64,000 nt of DNA, from NCBI GenBank assembly GCA_903847205.1, contig CAINDA010000006.1, positions 1 through 64,000 of the forward strand, read 5' to 3'. Below are positions 37,234 to 46,369 of the stretch, piece by piece (the first letter of the stretch is position 1; each line of letters starts with the position of its first letter). Both the position numbers and the translations under genes were made by a program. Below the pieces are notes generated by a model. It did not search any database and was not told the DNA's origin. It saw nothing but the letters and a program-made list of their open reading frames with translations. Origin of the DNA: an uncultured Bacteroidota bacterium. GTDB taxonomy: Bacteria; Bacteroidota; Bacteroidia; 2-12-FULL-35-15.

Positions 37234-38241
37234 TTATTTCTTTTCATTCTCTTTCATTAACTTTTTGACATTATAAACGCTGTAGCGGAATATCACTTTA
37301 AATAAATACTTGAGCATATTTTTCAGCCCCTCATTATTGATCAGTTCAAACTTCTTTAAGGGAATATTAAATTCAGGTTCTACAGTCTTGACATAGTTTT
37401 CTACATCACGCAGCACTTCAATATAAGGTAAAAACAATTTTAATATAATGACCTTTGCAGGCTGTCTCCAGCCTAAATCAAGAATATCATTTTTAAAAAA
37501 ACGCATGTGGTGAAAATGAAAAAAAACAGCTTCAAACTTTGTATTATCTACATTATTATTAAAAATTATCTTGTTTCCATTTCTCTCAATTAATGAATAC
37601 TGTTCAATATTCCAAAGGGCCAGTCCGCCGCCGAGATGTTTTAAAACATGTACTCCATTAAAACGCGTTGTCCAGTCATCCAGGTATTTTTGATCGCCGA
37701 ATTTGCCGTCTTCATACCTATTGTAACACCATTCGATACAGGCATCGCGCCACCACCTTAAAGCTTCCATTCCATTTTTATCATTCACAAAAGTGATGAA
37801 TTGAACACAGTATATTCCCGAAGAAGCAGATCTGTTAAATTTTGGCGGGTAGCGGTGCTCGGTTATAAGTATTGATTTATCGCCCATTTCGTCAAATAAC
37901 AATTTGGGATTTTTATAAAAATACAAATCAGCATCCACGTAAGTGCAGCTGGAAACATTGTATTTTTCAATAACATAAAGGATGGTGGATGAAGTGCAGG
38001 TCCAGCAGTATTCTGCACGTGTTCTTGAAGATTTTACGGCTAATAATTTATCGCTTTCAAAATCCTTAAGTGAAATAATTGTAGCTTTTTTCAGATTAAG
38101 TTTATTTAAAATATCAAAACTTTTATCGTCGAAAGCGAAAATATAAAGATGAAAATTATCGCAGGTGTTTTCTAATGACTGATACATAGCCAGCCCGCGG
38201 GTTAAATAAAAAGAATCAAAAAGAGTACAAAAATTAAACAT
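37234..38241 (-). CDS. GT-A fold glycosyltransferase-like protein, 335 aa
   Basis: The N-terminal FNFCTLFDSFYLTRGLAMYQSLENTCDNFHLYIFAFDDKSFDIL resembles the nucleotide-sugar binding start of family 8-like transferases. A DxD-type metal site, DAD at 103-105 in TYVDADLYFYKNP, follows. WWRDACIEWCYNRYEDGKFGDQKYLDDW further on is a hallmark of uncharacterised glycosyltransferases in polysaccharide loci, where the FGDQKYLD segment closes the active site. It probably adds one sugar of the repeat unit. The C-terminal tail is basic (VKKLMKENEKK), suiting membrane contact. Confidence 0.8.
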   Translation of the reverse strand: MFNFCTLFDSFYLTRGLAMYQSLENTCDNFHLYIFAFDDKSFDILNKLNLKKATIISLKDFESDKLLAVKSSRTRAEYCWTCTSSTILYVIEKYNVSSCTYVDADLYFYKNPKLLFDEMGDKSILITEHRYPPKFNRSASSGIYCVQFITFVNDKNGMEALRWWRDACIEWCYNRYEDGKFGDQKYLDDWTTRFNGVHVLKHLGGGLALWNIEQYSLIERNGNKIIFNNNVDNTKFEAVFFHFHHMRFFKNDILDLGWRQPAKVIILKLFLPYIEVLRDVENYVKTVEPEFNIPLKKFELINNEGLKNMLKYLFKVIFRYSVYNVKKLMKENEKK

Positions 38242-38261
38242 GGATATTAAATGTAATTTTA

Positions 38262-39347
38262 TTAAAAATTATTCATGGTCTCAATCACCCTATTCACATC
38301 CTCTTCTGTGTGAAAAAAAGAAATCGGCAGACTTAATGTTGTATTGTGAATTTCTTCGCTGATTGGGAACTGCTGATTTTTAAACATCTCTTTTAAAGCA
38401 ACCTGATTATTCGGAGAAACCGGATAATGAATTTCTGTTTTTATATTATTTTTTAATAAGTACGCTTTTAATTCATCCCGTTTAGGGTGGCGGATATTGA
38501 ATATGTGATAAACATCGAAATAATCAGCGTCAACTGACGGTTTAATAAAATCAGCTTTTAAATTTTCTAAATAAATAGCGGCCAGTTTTCTTTTATGATT
38601 ATTTATCTCATCAAGTCGTTTCAATTTAACAGAAAGAAAAGCGGCCTGCATTTCATCAAGCCTGGAATTATAGCCAACTAAATCATTATAATATTTTTTG
38701 TCGGAACCATAATTTCTTAATTTCCGGATTATCCCTGCAAGTTCTTTATCATTGCAGACAATGGCACCTGCATCACCAAGCGCACCTAAATTTTTTGTAG
38801 GGTAAAAACTGAATGCCCCGAATTCGCCAAATGTTCCGGTGTTTTTGTTTTTGTATTTTGCCCCGTGAGACTGTGCACAGTCCTCAATTAACTTAAGATT
38901 ATATTTTTTACATAGCTCCAAAATCGGATCCATATTACAAGATTTTCCATATAAATGGACAACAACAATTGCTTTTGTTTTTTTTGTAATCGAAGCTTCA
39001 ATTTTTGCAGGATCAATATTGTAGGTTTCTATTGAGGGTTCAACAAGTACAGGCTTCATATTATTTTGAAGCACGCTGATAATTGTTGCGACATAAGTAT
39101 TTGAGGGCACTATTATTTCACTCCCCTGCTCAAAGTTAAATGCAGCAATAGAAAGCGTAATGGCATCTAGTCCGGAGGCGACTCCGAAACAGAAGTCAGC
39201 ATTATTATATAAGGCAAACTGAGACTCAAATCGTTTTACATTTTCCCCTAATATGTACCAGCCGGATTTTAAAATACTTTCGAAACTATAAATATATTCT
39301 TTATGGAAAGGCTCATTCAGCAATGCCAGGCTTTCGTATTCAATCAT
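38262..39347 (-). CDS. fdtB: FdtB-like dTDP-3-keto sugar aminotransferase, 361 aa
   Basis: A DegT-family PLP enzyme. Residues [54 protein letters not shown] and the Schiff-base lysine in [17 protein letters not shown] are typical of FdtB/QdtB enzymes, which make dTDP-3-amino-3,6-dideoxyhexoses. Start 39347 ([15 protein letters not shown]) overlaps the 3' end of the fdtA-like gene by 8 bp, indicating translational coupling; an ATG at 39359 is an alternative. The pair FdtA/FdtB yields dTDP-Fuc3N or a close isomer from dTDP-4-keto-6-deoxyglucose; rmlA/rmlB are not in the window. Confidence 0.87.
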   Translation of the reverse strand: MIEYESLALLNEPFHKEYIYSFESILKSGWYILGENVKRFESQFALYNNADFCFGVASGLDAITLSIAAFNFEQGSEIIVPSNTYVATIISVLQNNMKPVLVEPSIETYNIDPAKIEASITKKTKAIVVVHLYGKSCNMDPILELCKKYNLKLIEDCAQSHGAKYKNKNTGTFGEFGAFSFYPTKNLGALGDAGAIVCNDKELAGIIRKLRNYGSDKKYYNDLVGYNSRLDEMQAAFLSVKLKRLDEINNHKRKLAAIYLENLKADFIKPSVDADYFDVYHIFNIRHPKRDELKAYLLKNNIKTEIHYPVSPNNQVALKEMFKNQQFPISEEIHNTTLSLPISFFHTEEDVNRVIETMNNF

Positions 39348-39708
39348 TGTATTTTTCATAGATATAATCATTTTGCTCAAAATATTCAGAGGCTAAAACC
39401 ATTAAAATTGCATCTTTCGAAAAGCTGTGCATTTGATGCCAGTCTTTGGGTTCAAGGATTAAACATTTGTCGGGGGAGTCCAGCAAAAAATCTTCTTTTT
39501 TTTGATTATCATTATTAAAAATTGTACAGCTTCCTTTAATGCAGATTGCAGCCTGGATAGTTTTCACATGCCTGTGCCCGCCGCGTATTGATTCATCAAC
39601 CCCATAAATGTAAAAAATTCTTTTAATATCAAAAGGTATAACTTTTTCAATAACAGTAAGGTTTCCCCGTTTATCGATAAAGGTTTTTAAATTTAAGATG
39701 TGTGCCAT
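39340..39708 (-). CDS. fdtA: FdtA-like dTDP-4-keto-6-deoxyhexose 3,4-ketoisomerase, 122 aa
   Basis: A small cupin of the WxcM-like/FdtA family: [47 protein letters not shown] with the conserved [40 protein letters not shown]. The family moves the keto group from C4 to C3 of dTDP-4-keto-6-deoxyglucose, producing the substrate for FdtB. The start at 39708 ([16 protein letters not shown]) matches family N-termini; an upstream in-frame ATG adds 13 residues. It is slightly short but complete in motifs. Confidence 0.9.
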   Translation of the reverse strand: MAHILNLKTFIDKRGNLTVIEKVIPFDIKRIFYIYGVDESIRGGHRHVKTIQAAICIKGSCTIFNNDNQKKEDFLLDSPDKCLILEPKDWHQMHSFSKDAILMVLASEYFEQNDYIYEKYND

Positions 39709-39770
39709 ATAATTGGTTAAATGATAAGCTGGCAAATTCATTTTCAAATTTGCACATTTAAAAATTGATT

Positions 39771-40556
39771 TTAATTTTTTCTTTTAAATAAATAAGCTTT
39801 TAATGCAGCATTAGTCAGATTAATCCTTTCGGGTGATTCATAATCAAAAATTAACTCGTAATACTTAGACAGGTATTTTATTAATTTTGTTTCATTCAAT
39901 ATCCTGCATGGATACTGTGCATCATAAATATTTTTAGGCACCCTTTGAATCGTAATTCTATCGTCATCTTTAAAGAATACGGGAGTTCTGTCGATAATAA
40001 TGTACTCGATATTTTCGGCGATAACTTCATCCAACAGCTGATAGGGTTCTTCCAGGTATTGCAGCACGGAGGCTAAAAGCAAAACATTAATTTTATACTT
40101 TTCTGTACAGCTTTTTACATCATAAAAAAAATGAAGATTACTATCAGCAAAAGTTTTAATTCCCTCCTCAACGAAATGTGGCTGCTCAACAATGCACCAA
40201 TTAAACTCGTTGATGTCCTTAAAAATATTTTTATTTTGATAATAGCTGCTTCCCAATGATCCGCCAAAATCCAAGACATTTAATTTCCCATTATTTTGGA
40301 GAGCTGCAATGCTTAAACCGGATAACAGATGGAGGGAATACTGAATTTTATCAAATGTAACAGAATCTCTTTCAAAAACGGCTTCGCCATTTTTCACCTT
40401 CAACAACGCCTCTTTTACTTTAGAAAAAATAATTTCGCTGTTGTATCCAGAGCATTTTTTTTGAGCTTCACTCCATGTCGAAAAATTTCCTTTCCATCCA
40501 TAGAAAAAACCAATCATATATTTTAATAAAACAGGCGGAATAAATTCTTTAAGCAT
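39771..40556 (-). CDS. Putative methyltransferase, TIGR04325 (LIC12133) type, 261 aa
   Basis: Recognisable stretches are GWKGNFSTWSEAQKKCSGY, VFERDSVTFDKIQYSLHLLSGL, NVLDFGGSLGSSYYQNK (SAM-binding-like glycine loop), WCIVEQPHFVEEG, VLLLASVLQYLEEPYQLLDEV, YIIIDRTPVFFKDDDRITIQRVP and YDAQYPCRILNE. These match my memory of the TIGR04325 family, which occurs only in polysaccharide and LPS loci and is presumed to act on sugars or lipid-linked intermediates. The reaction has not been established as far as I know. It is followed at 63 bp by fdtA and preceded by a class I methyltransferase, so it belongs to the same operon. Confidence 0.82.
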   Translation of the reverse strand: MLKEFIPPVLLKYMIGFFYGWKGNFSTWSEAQKKCSGYNSEIIFSKVKEALLKVKNGEAVFERDSVTFDKIQYSLHLLSGLSIAALQNNGKLNVLDFGGSLGSSYYQNKNIFKDINEFNWCIVEQPHFVEEGIKTFADSNLHFFYDVKSCTEKYKINVLLLASVLQYLEEPYQLLDEVIAENIEYIIIDRTPVFFKDDDRITIQRVPKNIYDAQYPCRILNETKLIKYLSKYYELIFDYESPERINLTNAALKAYLFKRKN

Positions 40557-40579
40557 AAATTAAATTCAATCAAAAATTG

Positions 40580-41305
40580 TTACTTTTTGTTTTTTAAAAC
40601 ATATACATTTCCAAAATATAAATCCTCATTCTTGGGAAGAATATATGATATTAATCCAAGCAAATTATTTATAATAGAGAACGGAAGAATCAGTACCCAA
40701 GCCAAATAGCCGGGAATATATTTTTTAAAAACTGTATATAAATAACTGTTTATCAATAAAAAAATCAATCTGAAATCAGTTAAATATTTTTTATGTTCAA
40801 TGATCTCGAATCCATGCTGATCAAACATGTGTTTTAAGCCGAAAGATGAATAGCGGGCAAAATCATAAGGCTGTTCGTGCTCTCCCCAGATAAAAGGAAT
40901 TGTTACTAAACAATTTCCGCCCGGTTTAACAACTTTACTAATCTGTTTGAAAAAAGTATCGGGATTAAAAACATGTTCCAAGACTTCAAAAAACACCAAA
41001 GAATCAAATGAATTTTCTTCAAAAGGAAAAGTTTCACCGTCGTAAAAAACATCGATACTTTCAATTTCGTGTGTGTGTCCTGACTGCTCAATATCCATTC
41101 CTATATAGGTTGTAACATTGGCAAATAGGTTAAAATAAGGTTTGCTGCCACTGCCGACATCCAATGTTTTTCCTGAAATAAATTTGGAATATTTTTTAAC
41201 ATTGATATACATAGCGCTCTTTCCCAAAAAAAACGGGTTAATAAAAAAAGCTGTTAAGCCCGGACGAAACATCTGCTGTAATAAATAGGCTTTAATTTTC
41301 ATCAT
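40580..41305 (-). CDS. Class I SAM-dependent methyltransferase, 241 aa
   Basis: The SAM-binding fold starts at GKTLDVGSGSKPYFNLFANVTTYIGMDIEQSG (motif I and the acidic residue after strand 2). It continues FPFEENSFDSLVFFEVLEHVFNPDTFFKQISKVVKPGGNCLVTIPFIWGEHEQPYDFARYSSFGLKHMF, a Methyltransf_11-type pattern. Two hydrophobic stretches near the C-terminus (LIFLLINSYLYTVF; LAWVLILPFSIINNLLGLISYIL) could attach it to the membrane. The likely role is methylation of a glycan precursor. Confidence 0.85.
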   Translation of the reverse strand: MMKIKAYLLQQMFRPGLTAFFINPFFLGKSAMYINVKKYSKFISGKTLDVGSGSKPYFNLFANVTTYIGMDIEQSGHTHEIESIDVFYDGETFPFEENSFDSLVFFEVLEHVFNPDTFFKQISKVVKPGGNCLVTIPFIWGEHEQPYDFARYSSFGLKHMFDQHGFEIIEHKKYLTDFRLIFLLINSYLYTVFKKYIPGYLAWVLILPFSIINNLLGLISYILPKNEDLYFGNVYVLKNKK

Positions 41306-41346
41306 ACCAATTTCCTTTTTCTATAATAGGGACTGAATTAATAAAC

Positions 41347-43098
41347 TTAATTATGCCTTGAATAAACGAATATCGAATCATTTCCCCAAGGCAAGGTTAC
41401 TAATTTAGAGTTTATTTTTTTATCATTTAGATAATCAAATATTTTATAGTTATTTTCCGCTGAAAGCAGCATAAAACAAATGTTGTTTTTTTCTTTTAAA
41501 GCTGACTGGTTATAAGATTGGTAAAAAAATTCTTTCGGAGAAATACCTGAATCATACCATCCGTAGCCGATTAATTTTTTATTAAAAACATAACTAAGAC
41601 CTATGAGTTCGCTCGAAGTAAACAGTGCATCCGAATTCTGGCTCTCCATCAAAGGCTTCAGCTTTTGAATGGTACTCATCAATTCTTTATCTATAAAAAT
41701 TGTTTCACCTGATGCCTGCATTTTTAAAGCTTCAGTTTGTTCCCACAGGTGTCCATTAATTTTGTAGGGGTCAAGGGCTATTCCCGAAAACACGTCAATT
41801 ATAGATTTGCCGGTTATTGCAATTAAAAGAATGGAAATTGGAATATTAAAATCGGATTTTTCAAATCCGGAAAAAGCATAAACCAAATAAATAAATAAGA
41901 ACCAGGTGTTTATAAAAAACAGAATCTGCACCTGCAGATAATTACCAGTGCCCATTGCGCAAATAATAGGGAAAAATAATAATGCAAGTCCCGCAAATAT
42001 CTTTTCGAGAAAAAAATCTGAAAGCAACCCTTTTTTTCTTGGTACAAAATGAAAAAAAAACAAAATCGAAAATAAAAAAATAAAAATGATGTAGATTAAA
42101 GGCGCCGTTCCATTGTGTTTTGAACCTGACAAGAAATACCCTTTGCTATATAATGAATATACCATTGCCGTAGAAATGAGAAGAAACAGGAAATTCCCAA
42201 CTTTTTTTATTGACAGATATTTATTCTGAAAAGAAAAAATCAAACTCATTACCAAGAAAAACAAGTGGGGAACGTAATTTATCAGATGGCTGTCCCAAAA
42301 GTCATTAAAGCCGACAATATAATTTTTAATTACATAATTTACATCATGTGTATAGAATTTCGAAATAAATGAAATCACATAATAATACTCATTCAAGATG
42401 CTTTTAGGTGAAGATGGGAAGCTGATAAAGCTGAATGCCAGTATAGCAAAGAGAGCAAAAATAAAACTATTTATAATTGAAAACCATCGCAGCTGTTTGA
42501 AAAGTATAAACTGCATGCTTAAGAAAAGAAAAGAGAGTAATATGGTGGTTGGTATTTTTACAAAAAACTCAAGACCGCAGACAATGCCCAAGGCAGCACT
42601 GATTAACATATTTTTTTTTCGATTATCAGAATTGGTAAAGCCAAGAAAAATCAATCCCAAAAAAAGATTACCGAAAAACAAGGTGTAATGATTGTAAGAT
42701 AATGTCTGCGGACCTAAACCATAACCGGCCAGACTGCCCATTAAACAAAACAAACTCAAGGAGATGAGTGTTCTCTTCTCGTTTTTATTCTTAATAAAAT
42801 TAAACTTCTTCAGCAAACCCCAAAGAGTAAAAGATAAAAACAAGCTGCCTGTGATGGTTAAAACTAACCTTATTATCCTAAAATAAATCAAGCCCGATCC
42901 TATTTTCGAAAAAGTATTCACAGTTAAAAATTTAAATGCTGAAAGCCAGAAGGGAAATTCAATCAGCCTATCATAACCGGCAATATAAAAACCTTCATCC
43001 GACAAATTAAAGCCTTTGTTCATTGCCCAAACTATTACTGCAAGTGTAACAAAAACAGCAAAAAGAAAAAGAAAGAGGAAATTTTTTTTCGTAAACAT
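41347..43098 (-). CDS. Polytopic glycosyltransferase-like membrane protein, 583 aa
   Basis: About 12 hydrophobic segments. A first periplasmic loop carries FNLSDEGFYIAGYDRLIEFPF, the acidic motif seen in GT-C lipid-phosphate-sugar-dependent transferases of the ArnT/PMT type. The C-terminal soluble part (about 460-583) follows the last membrane helix. It could transfer a sugar from polyprenyl-phosphate to the glycan on the periplasmic side. I cannot exclude a non-enzymatic role. It belongs to the polysaccharide operon; the gap to the upstream gene is 76 bp. Confidence 0.72.
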   Translation of the reverse strand: MFTKKNFLFLFLFAVFVTLAVIVWAMNKGFNLSDEGFYIAGYDRLIEFPFWLSAFKFLTVNTFSKIGSGLIYFRIIRLVLTITGSLFLSFTLWGLLKKFNFIKNKNEKRTLISLSLFCLMGSLAGYGLGPQTLSYNHYTLFFGNLFLGLIFLGFTNSDNRKKNMLISAALGIVCGLEFFVKIPTTILLSFLFLSMQFILFKQLRWFSIINSFIFALFAILAFSFISFPSSPKSILNEYYYVISFISKFYTHDVNYVIKNYIVGFNDFWDSHLINYVPHLFFLVMSLIFSFQNKYLSIKKVGNFLFLLISTAMVYSLYSKGYFLSGSKHNGTAPLIYIIFIFLFSILFFFHFVPRKKGLLSDFFLEKIFAGLALLFFPIICAMGTGNYLQVQILFFINTWFLFIYLVYAFSGFEKSDFNIPISILLIAITGKSIIDVFSGIALDPYKINGHLWEQTEALKMQASGETIFIDKELMSTIQKLKPLMESQNSDALFTSSELIGLSYVFNKKLIGYGWYDSGISPKEFFYQSYNQSALKEKNNICFMLLSAENNYKIFDYLNDKKINSKLVTLPWGNDSIFVYSRHN

Positions 43099-43174
43099 AA
43101 ATTTTTAAAGCCCTATGAATTTTATTTTATTCATCCTTGAATCTGAATTATGGATCAGCTGATCAGCATTTATT

Positions 43175-43735
43175 CTATTCGGAAATTTTAAGAAGTTTTG
43201 CAGGATTCCCAACATATACGCCCCTTTCAACAAGTATTGTTTTTTTTATTACAATTGCTCCCATACCAATTATGCAATTCTGAGGAACAGTGAGCCTCTG
43301 GTGAATGATCGCTCCTAAATAAATTTTAACGCCTTCTAATACCGTTACATGCCCTCCTACAATTACGTTTGCACGGACTTGAACATTATTATGAACTATG
43401 CAGTCGTGTCCGCCATGTGCATTTTTCAACCATAAAGTCTCATTATGTATGCGTGTAGGTTCAACGGTGCCTCCATCAATGGTTATCTGCTTTGTAAATC
43501 TATTGTTATTCCCGATTATTACACCTTTTCTTTCCTTGTCAAAAAATTTAATGCTCTCCCCGATATCACCGATAATGCAGTAGGGGCCAATATAATTATT
43601 GTCGCCTAAAGTTACATTTTCTTCAATTATTGAAAATGCCCCTATAAAATTTCCAGTTCCTATTTTTAAAGAAGGATGAATAATTGCTGTTGGATGTATT
43701 GTGTTTCCTTTAAAATCAAGAGTTTCTGCCGGCAT
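43175..43735 (-). CDS. LpxA-like hexapeptide-repeat transferase, 186 aa
   Basis: Almost the whole protein is left-handed beta-helix: GNTIHPTAIIHPSLKIGTGNFIGAFSIIEENVTLGDNNYIGPYCIIGDIGES, then a loop and IIGNNNRFTKQITIDGGTVEPTRI, ending NAHGGHDCIVHNNVQVRANVIVGGHVTVLEGVKIYLGAIIHQRLTVP. The HGGHDC stretch parallels the catalytic histidine region of LpxA-type acyltransferases. In this locus it more likely acylates a nucleotide-activated amino sugar (for example the product of FdtB) than lipid A. The LpxA C-terminal helical domain is missing. Confidence 0.8.
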   Translation of the reverse strand: MPAETLDFKGNTIHPTAIIHPSLKIGTGNFIGAFSIIEENVTLGDNNYIGPYCIIGDIGESIKFFDKERKGVIIGNNNRFTKQITIDGGTVEPTRIHNETLWLKNAHGGHDCIVHNNVQVRANVIVGGHVTVLEGVKIYLGAIIHQRLTVPQNCIIGMGAIVIKKTILVERGVYVGNPAKLLKISE

Positions 43736-43782
43736 ACGTTTAAAATTTTAATATGAATAAAAATTGCGGATAACTGAAATAT

Positions 43783-45009
43783 TTATTTCAATCCGCTTCT
43801 TAAAGCACTGTCCATAACCTTCACGCGGTTTTCGATTGTATGATCTTTTAAAGTTCTATTCTGACCGGCTTTAGCAATTTTCGCTGCTTCGGCAGGATTA
43901 GCCAATAACCACTTTACCTTATCTATGCACTCTTCAACCGATTTATAAGTAACAACTTCTTTATCCAAGTCAAATAATTCCGACATATTTTCTCTCCAGT
44001 CAGTTACCAGGCAAGTGCCAATGCCAGTTGCTTCGAATAACCTGACATTGCCTGCGCATCTCTTTGCAATGTCTCCGTGAATATTAAAGCAGAGTTTCGC
44101 TTTTGATAATGCCTTATACATATCCAGTCCGAAAACGGGCGGTTTAACAGAATTAACTAATCTTTTTGAATAGTATTTTATATCTGCTTCGCTGTGCTGT
44201 TTATATTTATTTAAAACAGGTATTTTATCCACTGCAAAATCAAGCCCGGCAGCATTTAAGAATCGGATAGTTTTACTAATCCCCTGCTTCATAAGCACTC
44301 TGTGTTTAGGTTCTAAATTCCCGTAGATGCAGATATCCAATCCTTCTGAAATCATTTTTTCGATGTACTCAATTCTTTCGTTATGGAGACCGTAACCGGT
44401 GAGTAAGGAACCTGTAAAAACAAAATTTTCTTCAGGAAAATTATTTTTTTCCACGGCTAATTTGTCAAGCACAGAATGATCAAAAGCATGATAAACCAAT
44501 TGAGTATTTTTTATTCCCATCTGTTTCAGCTCCCCCGCAATGCAGGGAGAACAGCTGAACATCATATCAAAGGCGCTGAAGGAACTGCCTATTTCAGAAT
44601 TGTAAGGTGCGCAGATATGACCCGCAATCAGCCTAAGAGACGGGGCTTCATTTCTTAAATGATTAATCCATTTTTTGTTTAACAGCTGGGTAGTGTCTAT
44701 CCATACAATGTCAGGCTTGTAATACTTTATCTGTTCTAATATCAATTCCTGATCTGTAAAATTTTCAGCAAGATTATGTTCTTTTGCCCAGCGGTTTTGA
44801 AGGGGGCCGGCATTTGAAACTATATCTATTGCATCAACACCGATTTTCCTCAAATATTTACCATAAGAACTAACCATTTCAATTGAATCATTTATCAAAT
44901 GATTGTGCTGTTCTTCATAGGATAACTGCATGCTGTCGGGATTACGTTCATAATAGCCTTTTAAATAGCCGCTGTAATAATCCGTAACTCTGATAAATCG
45001 ATAACTCAT
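43783..45009 (-). CDS. Glycosyltransferase, CgeB/GT-B type, 408 aa
   Basis: The start 45009 gives MSYRFIRVTDYYSGYLKGYY; an upstream ATG adds 8 residues. The N-terminal half describes a GT-B acceptor domain (YYKPDIVWIDTTQLLNKKWINHL, MMFSCSPCIAGELKQMGIKNTQLVYHAFDHSVLD). The C-terminal half has FVFTGSLLTGYGLHNERIEYI and FGLDMYKALSKAKLCFNIHGDIAKRCAGNVRLFEATGIGTCLVTDWRENMSELFD, the typical closing of CgeB-like transferases with the NxRLFEATG element. It adds a sugar in the repeat unit on the cytoplasmic face. Confidence 0.85.
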   Translation of the reverse strand: MSYRFIRVTDYYSGYLKGYYERNPDSMQLSYEEQHNHLINDSIEMVSSYGKYLRKIGVDAIDIVSNAGPLQNRWAKEHNLAENFTDQELILEQIKYYKPDIVWIDTTQLLNKKWINHLRNEAPSLRLIAGHICAPYNSEIGSSFSAFDMMFSCSPCIAGELKQMGIKNTQLVYHAFDHSVLDKLAVEKNNFPEENFVFTGSLLTGYGLHNERIEYIEKMISEGLDICIYGNLEPKHRVLMKQGISKTIRFLNAAGLDFAVDKIPVLNKYKQHSEADIKYYSKRLVNSVKPPVFGLDMYKALSKAKLCFNIHGDIAKRCAGNVRLFEATGIGTCLVTDWRENMSELFDLDKEVVTYKSVEECIDKVKWLLANPAEAAKIAKAGQNRTLKDHTIENRVKVMDSALRSGLK

Positions 45010-45081
45010 ACTTTTAATTTGACAATTAATCAATTCGGAAATTTGAAAATCAATTCATTTTCAAATCTGCATCTATTCAAA

Positions 45082-46362
45082 TTAATTAATTAATTTTTTA
45101 TCACTCAAAATTGTAAATGACATTAAAATAAACAGAAAAATTCCGCCTGTAATGAAACAAGTTAGAAGCGGAGCACTCAAAATGATATAAATATAACTAA
45201 AAAAAATACCGTAAAATCCCTTATGTAAATTAAGTGAATTGAAAAAGCTGAACAGCAAAGCAAAAATTACGGAGAACAGCCCAACTCCATAGTATCCAAG
45301 GTTCATAAAGCCGTCGGATATTATCCCGTTACTTGCAAATGCAGTAGGTGCCCCCCAATATACTTTTGTGATAAGAAACCCCACAGGCATATCATAAGGA
45401 CTTTTTATAAAGTGATTAATGAAATGCGTTTCCGCGAAATAAAAAGGATGCCCGTTAAAAAAATCGAAATAGAAATGAGTTGTTAAAGCCGGGATGAAAA
45501 AAAAGCGGTTTATAAAAATTCCGCCGAAAAACGGTTTAGGCCCTCCGATATAGGCATCGAAGAAGGGAAATAAAGCAAACAGACATAATGTAATCAATAA
45601 AAAATAAGTGATCTGCGACATATAATCTTTGCCCACATAGTAGAAAAAAACAACTATCATCGGTGTAAAATAAACCAGCTTGTTTCCTGAAATAACAAAG
45701 AGATAGAGCAGTATTAAAATGAAAAGCCCTATTAATAAAGGCTTTTTTCGAATCATAAAAAACACGAGAGCAGCTGGAATAATTGTTTTTGCTTCAAAAT
45801 TGTATAAGTAGGCAAGGTATCCATCCAGGTATTTCGAAAAGTTTTCCCGCGTTTCATATATTTCCGAAAGAAATAATGTTTTCAAATTGATGTTTAATTT
45901 GAAGGTAAGTATAATCGGAATTAATAAAATTACAGAAAGGGCAATCAACGTAATTCCCTTGTACTGCTGTGGAATTCCAATGTTTGGAAGCGGGAATTTA
46001 ATATAAGGCGTAATTAAAAAAACGCAGATAAAAAATACATTTGAAACAAACGGACCGCCTGGAATATTGCTGAAAGAAAATAAGATTGCATTGGGTATGT
46101 AAAAAAAGAAAAGCAGCAGTAGGTAAATTGAATACAAAAATTTAGTCCGGTTATAAATTGTATAGGATAATGCCAGCAGTAGAAGAAAAACAATTTTGGT
46201 AATTATATACTTGCCTGAATTAAAATCGGCTTTAAAACCCATGTACTCATAAATAACCGATATTACATTGTGATAATATAACTCCAAAGCGACGTAGATA
46301 AGTGCTATCAGCGCATTTAGAATAAGGAACTCCTTTGTTAATGTAATTTTAAATTTAGACAT
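45082..46362 (-). CDS. Oligosaccharide repeat-unit polymerase (Wzy-like), 426 aa
   Basis: About twelve hydrophobic segments with a central periplasmic region IGGPKPFFGGIFINRFFFIPALTTHFYFDFFNGHPFYFAETHFINHF and a later ASNGIISDGFMNLGYYGVGLFSVIFALLFSF, a pattern that recurs in Wzy-like polymerases of this class. It would join lipid-linked repeat units in the periplasm after flipping. It lies 7 bp downstream of the flippase gene, a standard wzx-wzy arrangement. Sequence divergence of Wzy proteins makes the call depend mainly on topology and context. Confidence 0.82.
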   Translation of the reverse strand: MSKFKITLTKEFLILNALIALIYVALELYYHNVISVIYEYMGFKADFNSGKYIITKIVFLLLLALSYTIYNRTKFLYSIYLLLLFFFYIPNAILFSFSNIPGGPFVSNVFFICVFLITPYIKFPLPNIGIPQQYKGITLIALSVILLIPIILTFKLNINLKTLFLSEIYETRENFSKYLDGYLAYLYNFEAKTIIPAALVFFMIRKKPLLIGLFILILLYLFVISGNKLVYFTPMIVVFFYYVGKDYMSQITYFLLITLCLFALFPFFDAYIGGPKPFFGGIFINRFFFIPALTTHFYFDFFNGHPFYFAETHFINHFIKSPYDMPVGFLITKVYWGAPTAFASNGIISDGFMNLGYYGVGLFSVIFALLFSFFNSLNLHKGFYGIFFSYIYIILSAPLLTCFITGGIFLFILMSFTILSDKKLIN

Positions 46363-46369
46363 GCTGAAA

